Shown here piece after piece: positions 1 to 6,506 of a stretch of 64,000 nucleotides of DNA. Each line of letters starts with the position of its first letter. The stretch's first letter is position 1. Position numbers and translations under genes: made by a program. Origin of the DNA: NCEH01 sp043195195 (GTDB lineage: Bacteria > Pseudomonadota > Alphaproteobacteria > Rhizobiales > Xanthobacteraceae); contig NZ_JBAFWT010000002.1 in NCBI RefSeq assembly GCF_043195195.1, positions 62,001-126,000 of the forward strand, given 5' to 3'. Below the pieces are notes generated by a model. It saw nothing but the letters and a program-made list of their open reading frames with translations, did no database searches and was not told where the DNA came from.

Positions 1-169
1 GGGTCGCGTCGTCTGCGACCAACAGCGCGCGGCTCTGACCTGCGAGGGCCGCGTGGTCCGCCTGCGCCGCGTCGCGTGCCTGGCGCGCGGCTTCCACCGC
101 TTTGGCGAGGTCCTCGGGGCGAGGGGCCTTCGAGACAAGTAGGCTCCTGAATGCGGCGAATGCTTTCAT
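1..169 (-). CDS. partial prophage protein, N-terminal 56 residues
   Basis: A minus-strand frame opens with ATG at 169 and stays open to the window edge, so only the N-terminus is seen. It starts MKAFAAFRSLLVSKAP and continues as an alanine-rich, charged helix (repeats of the type A-A-Q-A) that looks like a coiled coil. It lies downstream of the Rha-type gene in the leftward prophage operon. I do not recognise a family. Small helical proteins of this kind often sit between terminase and portal genes, but that is only a guess from position. No clear Shine-Dalgarno precedes the ATG. Confidence 0.4.
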   Translation of the reverse strand, partial: MKAFAAFRSLLVSKAPRPEDLAKAVEAARQARDAAQADHAALAGQSRALLVADDAT

Positions 170-357
170 GGGGATGATATCCGTGTTGTGGGTGGAACAT
201 CGGCGCGGGTGCGCCTGTTCGATGCCGCCGGGGCGGCGACCTCGATCCGGGAATGGCCAACGCTTCGGGCGCAGGAATGCCCCCGCGGGATGCAGGTTGG
301 CCGCTTCGATCATGTGAGGGGGCTGTGCGGGCTGCGCGGATGGGGCGGCCGTGTTGA
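170..357. other. short gap, no supported gene
   Basis: About 190 bases between the partial gene and the Rha-type gene. Frames open on both strands here only because the DNA is GC-rich. I see no terminator hairpin or convincing ribosome binding site. Confidence 0.4.
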
Positions 358-1092
358 TCAGGGCAGGGGGGCGGTCAAAAGCTCGGAGAGTTTCACGAGG
401 CCCTTGGACGTCACCAGCGCGCGGGTGGAAACGCGCTCTCGGCCCTGGTCGTCGGAATACAGGTGCTCAGCGTGCTCAAGGTAGCCCGCCTGGATCTTGT
501 CCTGATAGGCGATCCAATTTCGATTGCCGGGCCGCTTGTGGATCCACCGCCGGCTGCTCAGCAACGACGTGAGATCGATGGGCCGGATGCCCAGCGTCTT
601 GGCCGCATCCCGCAAGCACATGCTGCCGGTCGCCGCCTCGATCCGCTCCAGCTTCTTCACCTGCGCCCCCTGCGCGGCGAGGAGCGCATCCTTTTCGGCG
701 ACCTGCTTTTGTAGATGCCCGAAGACCGCGAGCATCACTTTCGGGTCTGACGGGTCCACGACCAGGCGAGGCGCCGCGTGGGCGATCTCCAACGCCATCC
801 AGCGATCGATGATCTTGGCCCGCATCCCGACGTCGTAGCCGGAGATGAGGATCGTGCATTCCCGCCTCGGGAGGTTGAAGCACGAAAGGGTCCGCCCGCG
901 GGCATCCTTGTAGCTGCCCTCAAAACTGAGGCCAGCACCACCGCCCAACGCCTCCAGCATATTGCGGATGTCCCGCATCACGTTGTCATGGCGCTTCTCG
1001 GTGAGCTCCGCGATCTCCAGGCTCGACATGGTGAGCTCGGGTCGGTTCGGTTCCGGGCCCGCCACCGCCGGGAGCATGTGGTCTGCTGTCAT
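358..1092 (-). CDS. phage antirepressor, Rha N-terminal domain plus KilAC-like C-terminus
   Basis: The 244-residue protein has a Rha-type N-terminal domain at about residues 20-105, with TMSSLEIAELTEKRHDNVM and the typical CFNLPRREC core, as in phage regulatory proteins that interfere with repressors. The C-terminal half (about 120-240) resembles the KilAC domain of phage antirepressors: LRDAAKTLGIRP is a helix-turn-helix followed by RRWIHKRPGNRNWIAY. The start ATG is 2 bases after the TAG of the small-terminase-like gene, so the two are probably co-transcribed. An antirepressor directly downstream of a terminase small subunit, where a large subunit is expected, is odd. Family call is firm, target unknown. 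Confidence 0.85.
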   Translation of the reverse strand: MTADHMLPAVAGPEPNRPELTMSSLEIAELTEKRHDNVMRDIRNMLEALGGGAGLSFEGSYKDARGRTLSCFNLPRRECTILISGYDVGMRAKIIDRWMALEIAHAAPRLVVDPSDPKVMLAVFGHLQKQVAEKDALLAAQGAQVKKLERIEAATGSMCLRDAAKTLGIRPIDLTSLLSSRRWIHKRPGNRNWIAYQDKIQAGYLEHAEHLYSDDQGRERVSTRALVTSKGLVKLSELLTAPLP

Positions 1093-1094
1093 GG

Positions 1095-1577
1095 CTAGGG
1101 GTCCTCGCTCTCGGGATGGGAGGGTTCAACACGGGTGCTCGACAGCGCGGTGAGCACTTCGGTGATGCCGGCGCGCAACTGCGCCTCGATCTGCGGCACG
1201 TTCTTCTGGAACAGGAGCGGCGCCAGGTCCGGGGGCATCGCCAGCAGCGCCCGTTTGATCTCGGTGCCGATCTGCTCCCAGGCGGACGCCACCGCGACCG
1301 TTGGAATGAGCTCGCCGCGCGCCGTGGCGTTCTTCATCGCCTGCGCGTCGGCCTGCTCTTTGGCCAGGCGCGCACGCTCGGCAATCAGATCAGGGGCGCC
1401 ATCGCCAGAGGCCCGGGCCGCCGCCTGTTCGCGAAGGTGCGTGATGTAGCTGATGCGGCAGGCATCCAGATCGTACTTCCCCGATGCGGCATGCGGAATG
1501 ACGCCGCGCCGGACCAACTGGGAAATGCGCGACTGCTCGCACCCAAGATGCGTTGCGACTTCACGCTGTGACGCCAT
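1095..1577 (-). CDS. terminase small subunit-like protein (Nu1 type), copy 1
   Basis: This 160-residue protein has an N-terminal winged-helix segment (residues 1-45, EVATHLGCEQSRISQLVRRG) as in lambda Nu1-type packaging proteins, a long charged helix with ERARLAKEQADAQAMKN, and a C-terminal helical part. It is a clear paralogue of the protein at 2591-3115: ERARLAKEQADA, TRGEL and WEQIGTE are shared nearly unchanged. Small terminase subunits recognise the packaging site on phage DNA. The ATG at 1577 follows GCGAGG. A leader at about 1603-1719, shared with the other module, lies just upstream. No large subunit follows. The next gene is the Rha-type antirepressor. Confidence 0.8.
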   Translation of the reverse strand: MASQREVATHLGCEQSRISQLVRRGVIPHAASGKYDLDACRISYITHLREQAAARASGDGAPDLIAERARLAKEQADAQAMKNATARGELIPTVAVASAWEQIGTEIKRALLAMPPDLAPLLFQKNVPQIEAQLRAGITEVLTALSSTRVEPSHPESEDP

Positions 1578-1602
1578 GGTGTGCCTCGCTGATTTGATAA
1601 GG

Positions 1603-1719
1603 CCCTAGGGAAACCCTCTGGCTAGGGATGCATCGAGACTAGGAAACACCCGTTGCCCTACCCCCGCCGGAGGGACCCAGAGCAATATTCGTGCGCCATG
1701 ATTGCAGGGGCGCAATCAT
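1603..1719 (-). repeat. leader repeat B upstream of terminase copy 1
   Basis: This segment shares three blocks with the leader at 3740-3843, at identical spacing: TGGCTAGGGATG (1619-1630), GAAACACCC (1643-1651) and GGAGGGACCCA (1669-1679), + strand sense, with starts 24 and 50 bases after the first block in both copies. A palindrome with 8-base arms ATGATTGC / GCAATCAT at 1698-1705 and 1712-1719 sits at its upstream edge. It lies 26 bases before the small-terminase start. Likely a phage promoter or antitermination site, function inferred only from position. Confidence 0.6.
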
Positions 1720-1853
1720 CTTGCGCGTGCTGGGAGTGGCCGGCCAAGGTGATGGGCAACACGGTGAGCACGCTCTTAGGTTCGGCGGGACCATCAGCGA
1801 TAAGGCTGGTCTTCTGCCGGTCGCCCAAGCGTGGGTGTGGCAGGGGATGCCTG

Positions 1854-2081
1854 TCACTCATTGAGCGAGTGACCGCGATACTTTCCCTGGCGCACCGAGG
1901 CGGCCAGCGTCTCTTGTTCAGCCATCCATGCCGTGAGCGTGGATTTCCTGGCGCAGATTGTCCGGCCCATTCGGAAGATCGGGAGGGCACAGGTGGCAAT
2001 CCGATGTTTTGCCTGGCGGGGGGTGATGGACAGATGCTGTGCTATGGCCGCTATCCCACTCAGAAGATCCGATCCGTCCAT
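1854..2081 (-). CDS. small helix-turn-helix DNA-binding protein
   Basis: A 75-residue protein with a helix-turn-helix of the excisionase/MerR type: IAAIAQHLSITPRQAKHRI is helix-turn-helix, followed by a short wing with FRMGRTICARKSTLTAWM. The start is well set by AAGGAGG 6 bases before the ATG at 2081. It stands alone between the terminator at 2215-2241 and leader repeat B. Such small proteins are common in alphaproteobacterial prophages and act as regulators or excisionases. The integrase already has its own excisionase-like partner at 21472, so a regulator is more likely. Confidence 0.75.
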   Translation of the reverse strand: MDGSDLLSGIAAIAQHLSITPRQAKHRIATCALPIFRMGRTICARKSTLTAWMAEQETLAASVRQGKYRGHSLNE

Positions 2082-2214
2082 CGTTGAGGCCTCCTTGTGC
2101 GCAAGTCATGCGAAAGCCGTTGCGAAACGGCCGTGCCGTCCTCAGCTGTCTTCTGCTGTCTTTTCATGGCTTTAGCCGTATTTCCCCGTCTCATGCCTAT
2201 TCGTTGCGCATGAA

Positions 2215-2241
2215 CAAAAAAGGCCCCCATCAAGGGGGCCT
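2215..2241 (-). terminator. rho-independent terminator after the truncated large terminase gene
   Basis: Arms AGGCCCCC (2221-2228) and GGGGGCCT (2234-2241) enclose a 5-base loop. Reading the minus strand, the stem is followed by TTTTTT (2216-2221). It ends the HNH / small terminase / truncated large terminase unit 31 bases after the stop. Confidence 0.9.
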
Positions 2242-2271
2242 AAGCTATTGTTATTGAATGATTTTGTGTCT

Positions 2272-2622
2272 CTATTTTCCGTTTTGCATTAGGATGGATG
2301 TCGGATCCTGGTGCATGAAATAGCCGACGACGTTGTTGATGACCTCCGTCCACCCGAACTGGCTCGGCTTCAGGGCCCAGGCCTCGACCACGTTGGGGTC
2401 CGTGATGGCGTCCATGATGTCGCCAAGCAGGGGCTGGCGCTCGGTCCGCCAACGGCCCGGCCGAGCCGAAGTCTCTCGCGATAGCTTGCGGAAGCGGTCC
2501 GACCATTCGGTCAGGCCCAGCGTCGGCGGCGGGCGCAGCGTCGAGAAAAACTCGGAGACCGCCTGCAGCAAACCGGGATGATCGACAACCTTAATCGCCG
2601 GCGTCGTCGCCCGGTTCTGCAT
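2272..2622 (-). pseudogene. truncated terminase large subunit (GpA-type), N-terminal 116 residues only
   Basis: The reading frame matches the start of GpA-type large terminases: WSDRFRKLSRETSARPGRW, then ALKPSQFGWTEVINNVVGYF, which corresponds to the strand and helix carrying the atypical Walker A region, then DPTSIL. A full subunit has roughly 600 residues with ATPase and nuclease domains. Here a stop follows after MQNGK, and a terminator lies 31 bases on. It overlaps the end of the small subunit by 32 bases, the usual arrangement. It therefore cannot package DNA. It may be dead, or a kept N-terminal fragment that can still bind the small subunit. Confidence 0.8.
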
Positions 2623-3115
2623 CGACCCGTGTTCCCGTCAACGCCTCAAGAGCTTCCTCGACCCGCGACCTCACGATGGCCTCTCGCTGGGCGGTGGTTT
2701 TCTTGCCGTCCAGCAGCGGCGCAACGTCCGCTGGAATGGACAGGAGCACGCGCTTCACCTCGGTCCCGATCTGTTCCCAGGTGGCGGCGACGTCCGACGC
2801 CTTGACCAGCTCGCCGCGGGTGACGGCGTTTTCCATCGCCTTGGCGTCGGCTTGCTCTTTCGCCAGCCGTGCCCTCTCGGCTTCGAGAGTTCCGACACCG
2901 CCGGCGGCGGCCTGGCGCCCGGCGGCCTGCGCCCGCAGGTGCTGGATGTAGGCGACGCGGCAGGCGGCGAGGTCATATCGGCCCCGCGCCTCGGCCTTGA
3001 TGATCCCATCTTTGACCATCCGGGAGACGGAAGGTTGAGACAGATCAAGGTGTTCAGCGATCTCGGCCTGCGTCGCCCACCCCTCATGATGGGCCGCCGA
3101 TCCTGTGTTCTGCAT
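2591..3115 (-). CDS. terminase small subunit-like protein (Nu1 type), copy 2
   Basis: 174 residues with N-terminal winged helix (AEIAEHLDLSQPSVSRMVKDG at about 18-38), helical linker with EAERARLAKEQADAKAMEN, and a C-terminal region longer than in copy 1. It is roughly half identical to copy 1 by eye. The upstream HNH-AP2 gene stops 9 bases before its ATG, and the truncated large subunit overlaps its 3' end. So this copy retains the standard small-large order, whereas copy 1 does not. It presumably binds the packaging site of this or a related phage. Confidence 0.85.
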   Translation of the reverse strand: MQNTGSAAHHEGWATQAEIAEHLDLSQPSVSRMVKDGIIKAEARGRYDLAACRVAYIQHLRAQAAGRQAAAGGVGTLEAERARLAKEQADAKAMENAVTRGELVKASDVAATWEQIGTEVKRVLLSIPADVAPLLDGKKTTAQREAIVRSRVEEALEALTGTRVDAEPGDDAGD

Positions 3116-3124
3116 GCCGACCGC

Positions 3125-3727
3125 TCAGGCCGCCAACATCTCGTTGGTCCTGGCAAATTCGCCGTGCAGCTTCAGCGCCTCGGCGTCATAGGCCGCTGCG
3201 GCCAGTTCCGCTGTGTCGAAATAGCCTACGTGCTTCCGCCGGCCATCGATGCGCAGCTCTGCCCGCCAGCGTCCGCTGCAACGGTCGAAATATATGCCCT
3301 TGTAGCCCGAGGTATTGCTTCGCATGAGCCCGCGGTTGCGCAGGTTTTGCGCATGAGTACAGGCCCTCAGGTTGGGCCGCCGATTGTGCAGCCCATTTCC
3401 GTCGATGTGGTCAACGTCAATCCCATCCATCTCGCGGAGGGTTAGCAGGTAACGGTGCAGCCGGAGCGCCGTCGGGCGTCCATCCGGTCGGCGGACACCG
3501 GTCACCGCATATGCCGTCCATCCTGGCCGCTCATAGGCGGCCCAATTCAATGCGGCAACGAGGGGAGCGTCTTCGACGTCCACAGTTGCTTCCAAGCTCT
3601 TGGATAGCTGAACGAAAGCGACACCGTCGCGGATCTGCACAGGCTTCGGGCGCCGCGCCGTCGGTACGAAGCCAAGCTCCGAAAGCCGCGCGTTGGCGGC
3701 GCTATGGTCAGGAAGAACAAACATCAC
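3125..3727 (-). CDS. HNH homing-type endonuclease with AP2 domain
   Basis: 200 residues. The middle holds an HNH core: LHRYLL, then DVDHIDGNGLHNRRPNLR at about 106-123, with the expected His and Asn residues and the downstream NLRNRG. The C-terminus is an AP2/ERF DNA-binding domain (SGYKGIYFDRCSGRWRAEL, then GYFDTAELAAAAYDAEALKL). HNH-AP2 proteins are selfish endonucleases in phage genomes. HNH proteins next to terminases can also take part in DNA packaging, as in HK97. Here the gene lies between leader repeat A and small terminase copy 2. A G-rich stretch lies upstream of the ATG. Confidence 0.92.
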   Translation of the reverse strand: MMFVLPDHSAANARLSELGFVPTARRPKPVQIRDGVAFVQLSKSLEATVDVEDAPLVAALNWAAYERPGWTAYAVTGVRRPDGRPTALRLHRYLLTLREMDGIDVDHIDGNGLHNRRPNLRACTHAQNLRNRGLMRSNTSGYKGIYFDRCSGRWRAELRIDGRRKHVGYFDTAELAAAAYDAEALKLHGEFARTNEMLAA

Positions 3728-3739
3728 AGATATTTATAC

Positions 3740-3843
3740 CCCCCTACAAAATCCCTGTGGCTAGGGATGTCCCCCGCCTCAGAAACACCCATCGGGCCAA
3801 CCCGTCAGGAGGGACCCAACGAAATAATCTTACAATCCAATGA
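3740..3843 (-). repeat. leader repeat A upstream of HNH-AP2 and terminase copy 2
   Basis: Partner of the leader at 1603-1719. The three shared blocks are at 3758-3769, 3782-3790 and 3808-3818, with the same 24 and 50 base offsets. Outside the blocks the copies have diverged, so the blocks appear to be under selection. It is 13 bases or more upstream of the endonuclease start. Confidence 0.6.
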
Positions 3844-3899
3844 TTATGACGTAATATTATTCCGATAGGTCCGGATGTATCATCAACATTTGTGATGTG

Positions 3900-4511
3900 T
3901 CATCCGCGCTCGGCGAACCGGGAAATCACCCGCTGCACTGCCTCGCCTATCTTGACGGGCATCTGCTCTCGCACCGTCCGCTCAAAGATCCCTTCGAAGT
4001 CCAAGCGCTTGGTGTAGGCCATGGTCGGCTGGAACAGGGCGAGAAGGCGGATGCTGGTGTTCTTGCCGGTCCGGCGCCACAGGCCGGCGGGACGGTCGCC
4101 ACCGCGCGGCTTACCAGAGAAGACGTTCTTGCTTTTCGCCAGCGCCTTGAGCGAGCCACGTGCCACGTTGCCGAAGGCGTTGCGGCGAATGAACGGGGTG
4201 GCCAGGGTCTTGGCTCTCTCAGGCGAGCGCGTGCCCCCGCGCACGTTGATGCCGAGGTAGCGCGACTGGACATCCTTGATGAACACCTCGAAGCGAAGGG
4301 TGCTCTTGGTGGCCGGGGTGTAGCCCACCGCCTTCATGGTGAAGGGCGTGGGGCGATCCAAGGAGGCCGGGAGCGCGGCCGTCTCGGCAGCCACCGCTTC
4401 CCGCATGGTCCACGTCATGCCGGTGGCCAGCGCGTACGGCATCTGCTTCTCGGTTGCGCCAAGCTCCCGCGCCTTACGCTCGAAGTCGCCGAGGTTAAAC
4501 GTGATTTGCAT
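3900..4511 (-). CDS. prophage protein of unknown function, possibly structural
   Basis: A 203-residue basic protein. The start chosen is the ATG at 4511. A TTG 6 bases earlier is possible but adjoins the TAG of the preceding gene at 4518. It opens with a strand-helix pattern (MQITFNLGDFERKARELG) and continues with ALATGMTWTMREAV, which resembles minor virion or tail-completion proteins of several alphaproteobacterial prophages. It has no membrane segment or signal peptide. It follows the 65-residue gene in the same operon. A structural role is inferred from resemblance only. Confidence 0.65.
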   Translation of the reverse strand: MQITFNLGDFERKARELGATEKQMPYALATGMTWTMREAVAAETAALPASLDRPTPFTMKAVGYTPATKSTLRFEVFIKDVQSRYLGINVRGGTRSPERAKTLATPFIRRNAFGNVARGSLKALAKSKNVFSGKPRGGDRPAGLWRRTGKNTSIRLLALFQPTMAYTKRLDFEGIFERTVREQMPVKIGEAVQRVISRFAERG

Positions 4512-4517
4512 TCGCAA

Positions 4518-4715
4518 CTATCCGAGCTTGGCCCTTACGAGGCAGTCTTTCGCCTCCAAGAGCTTACGCAGCCCAGCCGACTTCTCGGCACCGTCGGGCA
4601 GATTATCGTCCATCGCCCGCGCGAGGTCGCCGATGGGCTTGCTCACCTCCTGCAGATGCGCAGGAAGGTGAGCGTAGGCGAAATGCTTCATGATGGGGTT
4701 CGGCATGGTGTCCAT
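4518..4715 (-). CDS. small helical hairpin protein, Acb2/Tad1-like candidate
   Basis: 65 residues, two predicted helices. The pattern FAYAHLPAHLQEVSKPIGDLA, then LPDGAEKSAGLRKLLEAKDCLVRA, has the layout of the short phage proteins annotated as Acb2/Tad1 hairpin: a first helix with LA, a Pro-rich turn with E-x-S, and a second helix with K-L-L-E-A-K-D. Acb2 proteins are sponges that bind cyclic nucleotides and block CBASS signalling. The family relation is inferred from pattern and size, not demonstrated. The gene begins directly beside the toxin-antitoxin operator, so its promoter probably overlaps that operator region. Confidence 0.6.
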   Translation of the reverse strand: MDTMPNPIMKHFAYAHLPAHLQEVSKPIGDLARAMDDNLPDGAEKSAGLRKLLEAKDCLVRAKLG

Positions 4716-4772
4716 ATCTCGCTAAAATATCTCAATTAGCTATTGCATGTAATATCTCTATATGAGATATTA
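4714..4772. promoter_or_regulatory. toxin-antitoxin operator with repeated AATATCTC half-sites
   Basis: A perfect 23-bp palindrome spans 4750-4772, with arms TAATATCTC and GAGATATTA around TATAT. Two more half-sites in the same orientation as the left arm occur at 4714-4720 (ATATCTC) and 4727-4733 (ATATCTC, preceded by A). It sits immediately upstream of the toxin start at 4778 and of the divergent gene at 4715, so the antitoxin complex could control both directions. Confidence 0.8.
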
Positions 4773-4777
4773 CTCAC

Positions 4778-5026
4778 ATGAAGACGGTCACTTACACCCC
4801 CACCGCAGCCCGCGCCCTTCGCAAGCACGCGAACCGCGCGGTGCAGATCCGGGCCAAGATCGAGCAATATGCTTCCGATCCGGCCTCGCTGGCGGCCAAC
4901 GTGAAGCAGCTCCAGGGCGTCCATGCCCTCCGGCTGCGGGTCGGTGACTTCCGGGTCATCCTTCAGGAGACCGCCTCGGAAGTGACCGTTCTGGACATCG
5001 GGCCGCGTGGCGGCATCTATGAGTGA
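4778..5026 (+). CDS. RelE/ParE-family toxin
   Basis: 82 residues. The fold signature is typical of the RelE/HigB group: an N-terminal helix with ARALRKHANRAVQIRAKI, then VKQLQGVHALRLRVGDFRVIL and a C-terminal strand VTVLDIGPRGGIYE. Toxins of this family usually cut mRNA on the ribosome. The toxin gene comes first and is followed after 10 bases by the antitoxin start. The pair is on the + strand inside a leftward prophage operon, so it is an independent unit acquired by the phage. Confidence 0.9.
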   Translation: MKTVTYTPTAARALRKHANRAVQIRAKIEQYASDPASLAANVKQLQGVHALRLRVGDFRVILQETASEVTVLDIGPRGGIYE

Positions 5027-5036
5027 GGAGGCGAAC

Positions 5037-5408
5037 ATGGCCATCATGACCAAGACCCCCGGCGGCGAGGAAATCGTGATCCTCTCCCGCGCGGAATATG
5101 ACAAGCTCATCGCCACCGCCGAAGACCGTGAGGACGTGGCCACTGCAAAGGCTGTTATCGGGCGCATGGAGCGGGGCGAGGAAGAGACCCTCAGCAGCGA
5201 GGAAATGGACGCGCTGCTGGCGGCACCCACCCCGCTGGCCTTCTGGCGCAAAAAGCGCGGCCTCACACAGGCGGCTCTCTCGAAGGAGGCCGAGGTATCT
5301 CAAGGATTCTTGAGCGAAATCGAGGCCGGGAAGAAGACCGGGGACATCACCACGCTTAAGCGTGTTGCGGTCGCGCTTCGGGTGTCTCTGGATGATCTTG
5401 CGGACTGA
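5037..5408 (+). CDS. Xre-family antitoxin
   Basis: 123 residues from the ATG at 5037, chosen because GAGGAGG lies 5 bases upstream. Earlier in-frame ATGs at 5007 and 5019 overlap the toxin. The N-terminus (EEIVILSRAEYDKLI) resembles an antitoxin dimerisation or toxin-binding part, with an acidic linker. The C-terminus (about 68-123) is an Xre helix-turn-helix: FWRKKRGLTQAALSKEAEVS, then GFLSEIEAGKKTGD. It should neutralise the upstream RelE-like toxin and repress at the palindrome at 4750-4772. Confidence 0.9.
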   Translation: MAIMTKTPGGEEIVILSRAEYDKLIATAEDREDVATAKAVIGRMERGEEETLSSEEMDALLAAPTPLAFWRKKRGLTQAALSKEAEVSQGFLSEIEAGKKTGDITTLKRVAVALRVSLDDLAD

Positions 5409-5529
5409 CTGGCAAGGCTTCGCCAGGGGTGCGGATCGCGAGTTGCGTCCGCCGGATCGGGTTATGCGTCGAGCGCAGGGAGCCCCGGTCGTCCTGAAGA
5501 CTGAACGCTGAAGTGATTTGCGACTTAAG

Positions 5530-6186
5530 TCAAGCCGCAGGTTCCAGTATTTCAGATGGAATATCCATCTCTCTCATTACCCCGAAGAGGTCCATCAGTA
5601 TCCGTGCCATCTTTCCATGGATTTCGATGACGGGCACGACGTGGTCGGTGAAGGGGCCCTCGGCAATGCGCACACGGTCCCCCGTCTTGAACTCAGCGTG
5701 CGTCCGCATGAACTTCTCACCGTCCGGCCTGGATAGCCCGTTGCGATAGACCTTAATCATCCGTTCCATCGCTGTTGCCCTGATCCTGGCCGGCACGCCG
5801 TCGATGCCTACGCAGCCGAGCACGATGGGAATCGCGAACAGCTCGAACCAGCGGCCAGCGCCGGGAGGAAAGCCGGCGAAGACATAGCCGGGGACCAGCG
5901 GAAACGACTGAAGCTCCTTTTCGCGCACATAACGACTCACCTTTCGCCACCTCCGGTCCGAGGGGCAATAGGTGGTCACGCCCTTGCGAAGGAGGATTTC
6001 CTGCACGGCGAATTCCTTCTGCGGCGCGACGCGCAGCGCATACCACTCCAGCCCCTCCACAAGCTCTAACAACCGCCGCGCCGTCGGTTGCTCGGTCGGA
6101 AATCGAAGCACACGGCGCCGCTTCTCCCGACGCTCGCGCTGGGCGGCTTTCACCTTGATCGCGATCTTCTGGTGATCCTTGCCCAT
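5530..6186 (-). CDS. phage NusG/RfaH-like transcription antitermination factor
   Basis: 218 residues. An NGN domain spans about 45-150 (WYALRVAPQKEFAVQEIL, then PLVPGYVFAGFP) and a KOW motif is at about 168-200 (FKTGDRVRIAEGPFTDHVVP), the two-domain arrangement of NusG paralogues. A basic N-terminal extension precedes it. The ATG at 6186 overlaps the TGA of the TSCPD gene by one base. It is the last gene before the terminase region, the position where a late-gene antiterminator is expected, so it likely licenses transcription into the packaging and structural genes. Confidence 0.88.
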   Translation of the reverse strand: MGKDHQKIAIKVKAAQRERREKRRRVLRFPTEQPTARRLLELVEGLEWYALRVAPQKEFAVQEILLRKGVTTYCPSDRRWRKVSRYVREKELQSFPLVPGYVFAGFPPGAGRWFELFAIPIVLGCVGIDGVPARIRATAMERMIKVYRNGLSRPDGEKFMRTHAEFKTGDRVRIAEGPFTDHVVPVIEIHGKMARILMDLFGVMREMDIPSEILEPAA

Positions 6187-6506
6187 CACGCTTCCCCCAA
6201 TTCCGCCGCGAGCATGTCGAGCAGGATGCCGACGGGACCGGAGGCCGAACCGTCCTCCTCCCGCGTCAGGGCACCCCGGATGGTGTTGATGGTCGCGCCA
6301 TGCTGGAGCGCCAGGGACAGCAGCACCGATGCATCGCGCGCATGGGCGTCGATCTCGGTGCCAGCGCGGCCGGCGCGCAAGAACACCTCGCCCAGGCGGC
6401 CATCCTCATAGGTGCCGACGCCGGCGGAATAGGCGATCCGCCCATGCATGAACTCGACCACCTCGTGGGGGCGGCGCGTCGGAAGGCGGTGGCGATCCAT
6501 GGTCAT
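6186..6506 (-). CDS. TSCPD domain protein (ribonucleotide-reductase-like fragment)
   Basis: 106 residues. The sequence GTYEDGRLGEVFLRAGRAG, then AHARDASVLLSLALQHG and IRGALTREEDGSASGPVG, matches the TSCPD region found at the C-terminus of vitamin B12-dependent ribonucleotide reductases and as a standalone protein in phages. The standalone function is not known. There is no catalytic part. Start and stop both overlap neighbouring genes (ATGA at 6506/6503, TGATG at 6186). Confidence 0.85.
   Translation of the reverse strand: MTMDRHRLPTRRPHEVVEFMHGRIAYSAGVGTYEDGRLGEVFLRAGRAGTEIDAHARDASVLLSLALQHGATINTIRGALTREEDGSASGPVGILLDMLAAELGEA

Noticed and set aside
4736..5266. 176-codon minus-strand frame opposite the toxin-antitoxin genes
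   Set aside because: It is an antisense shadow. The RelE and Xre proteins on the + strand are clear.
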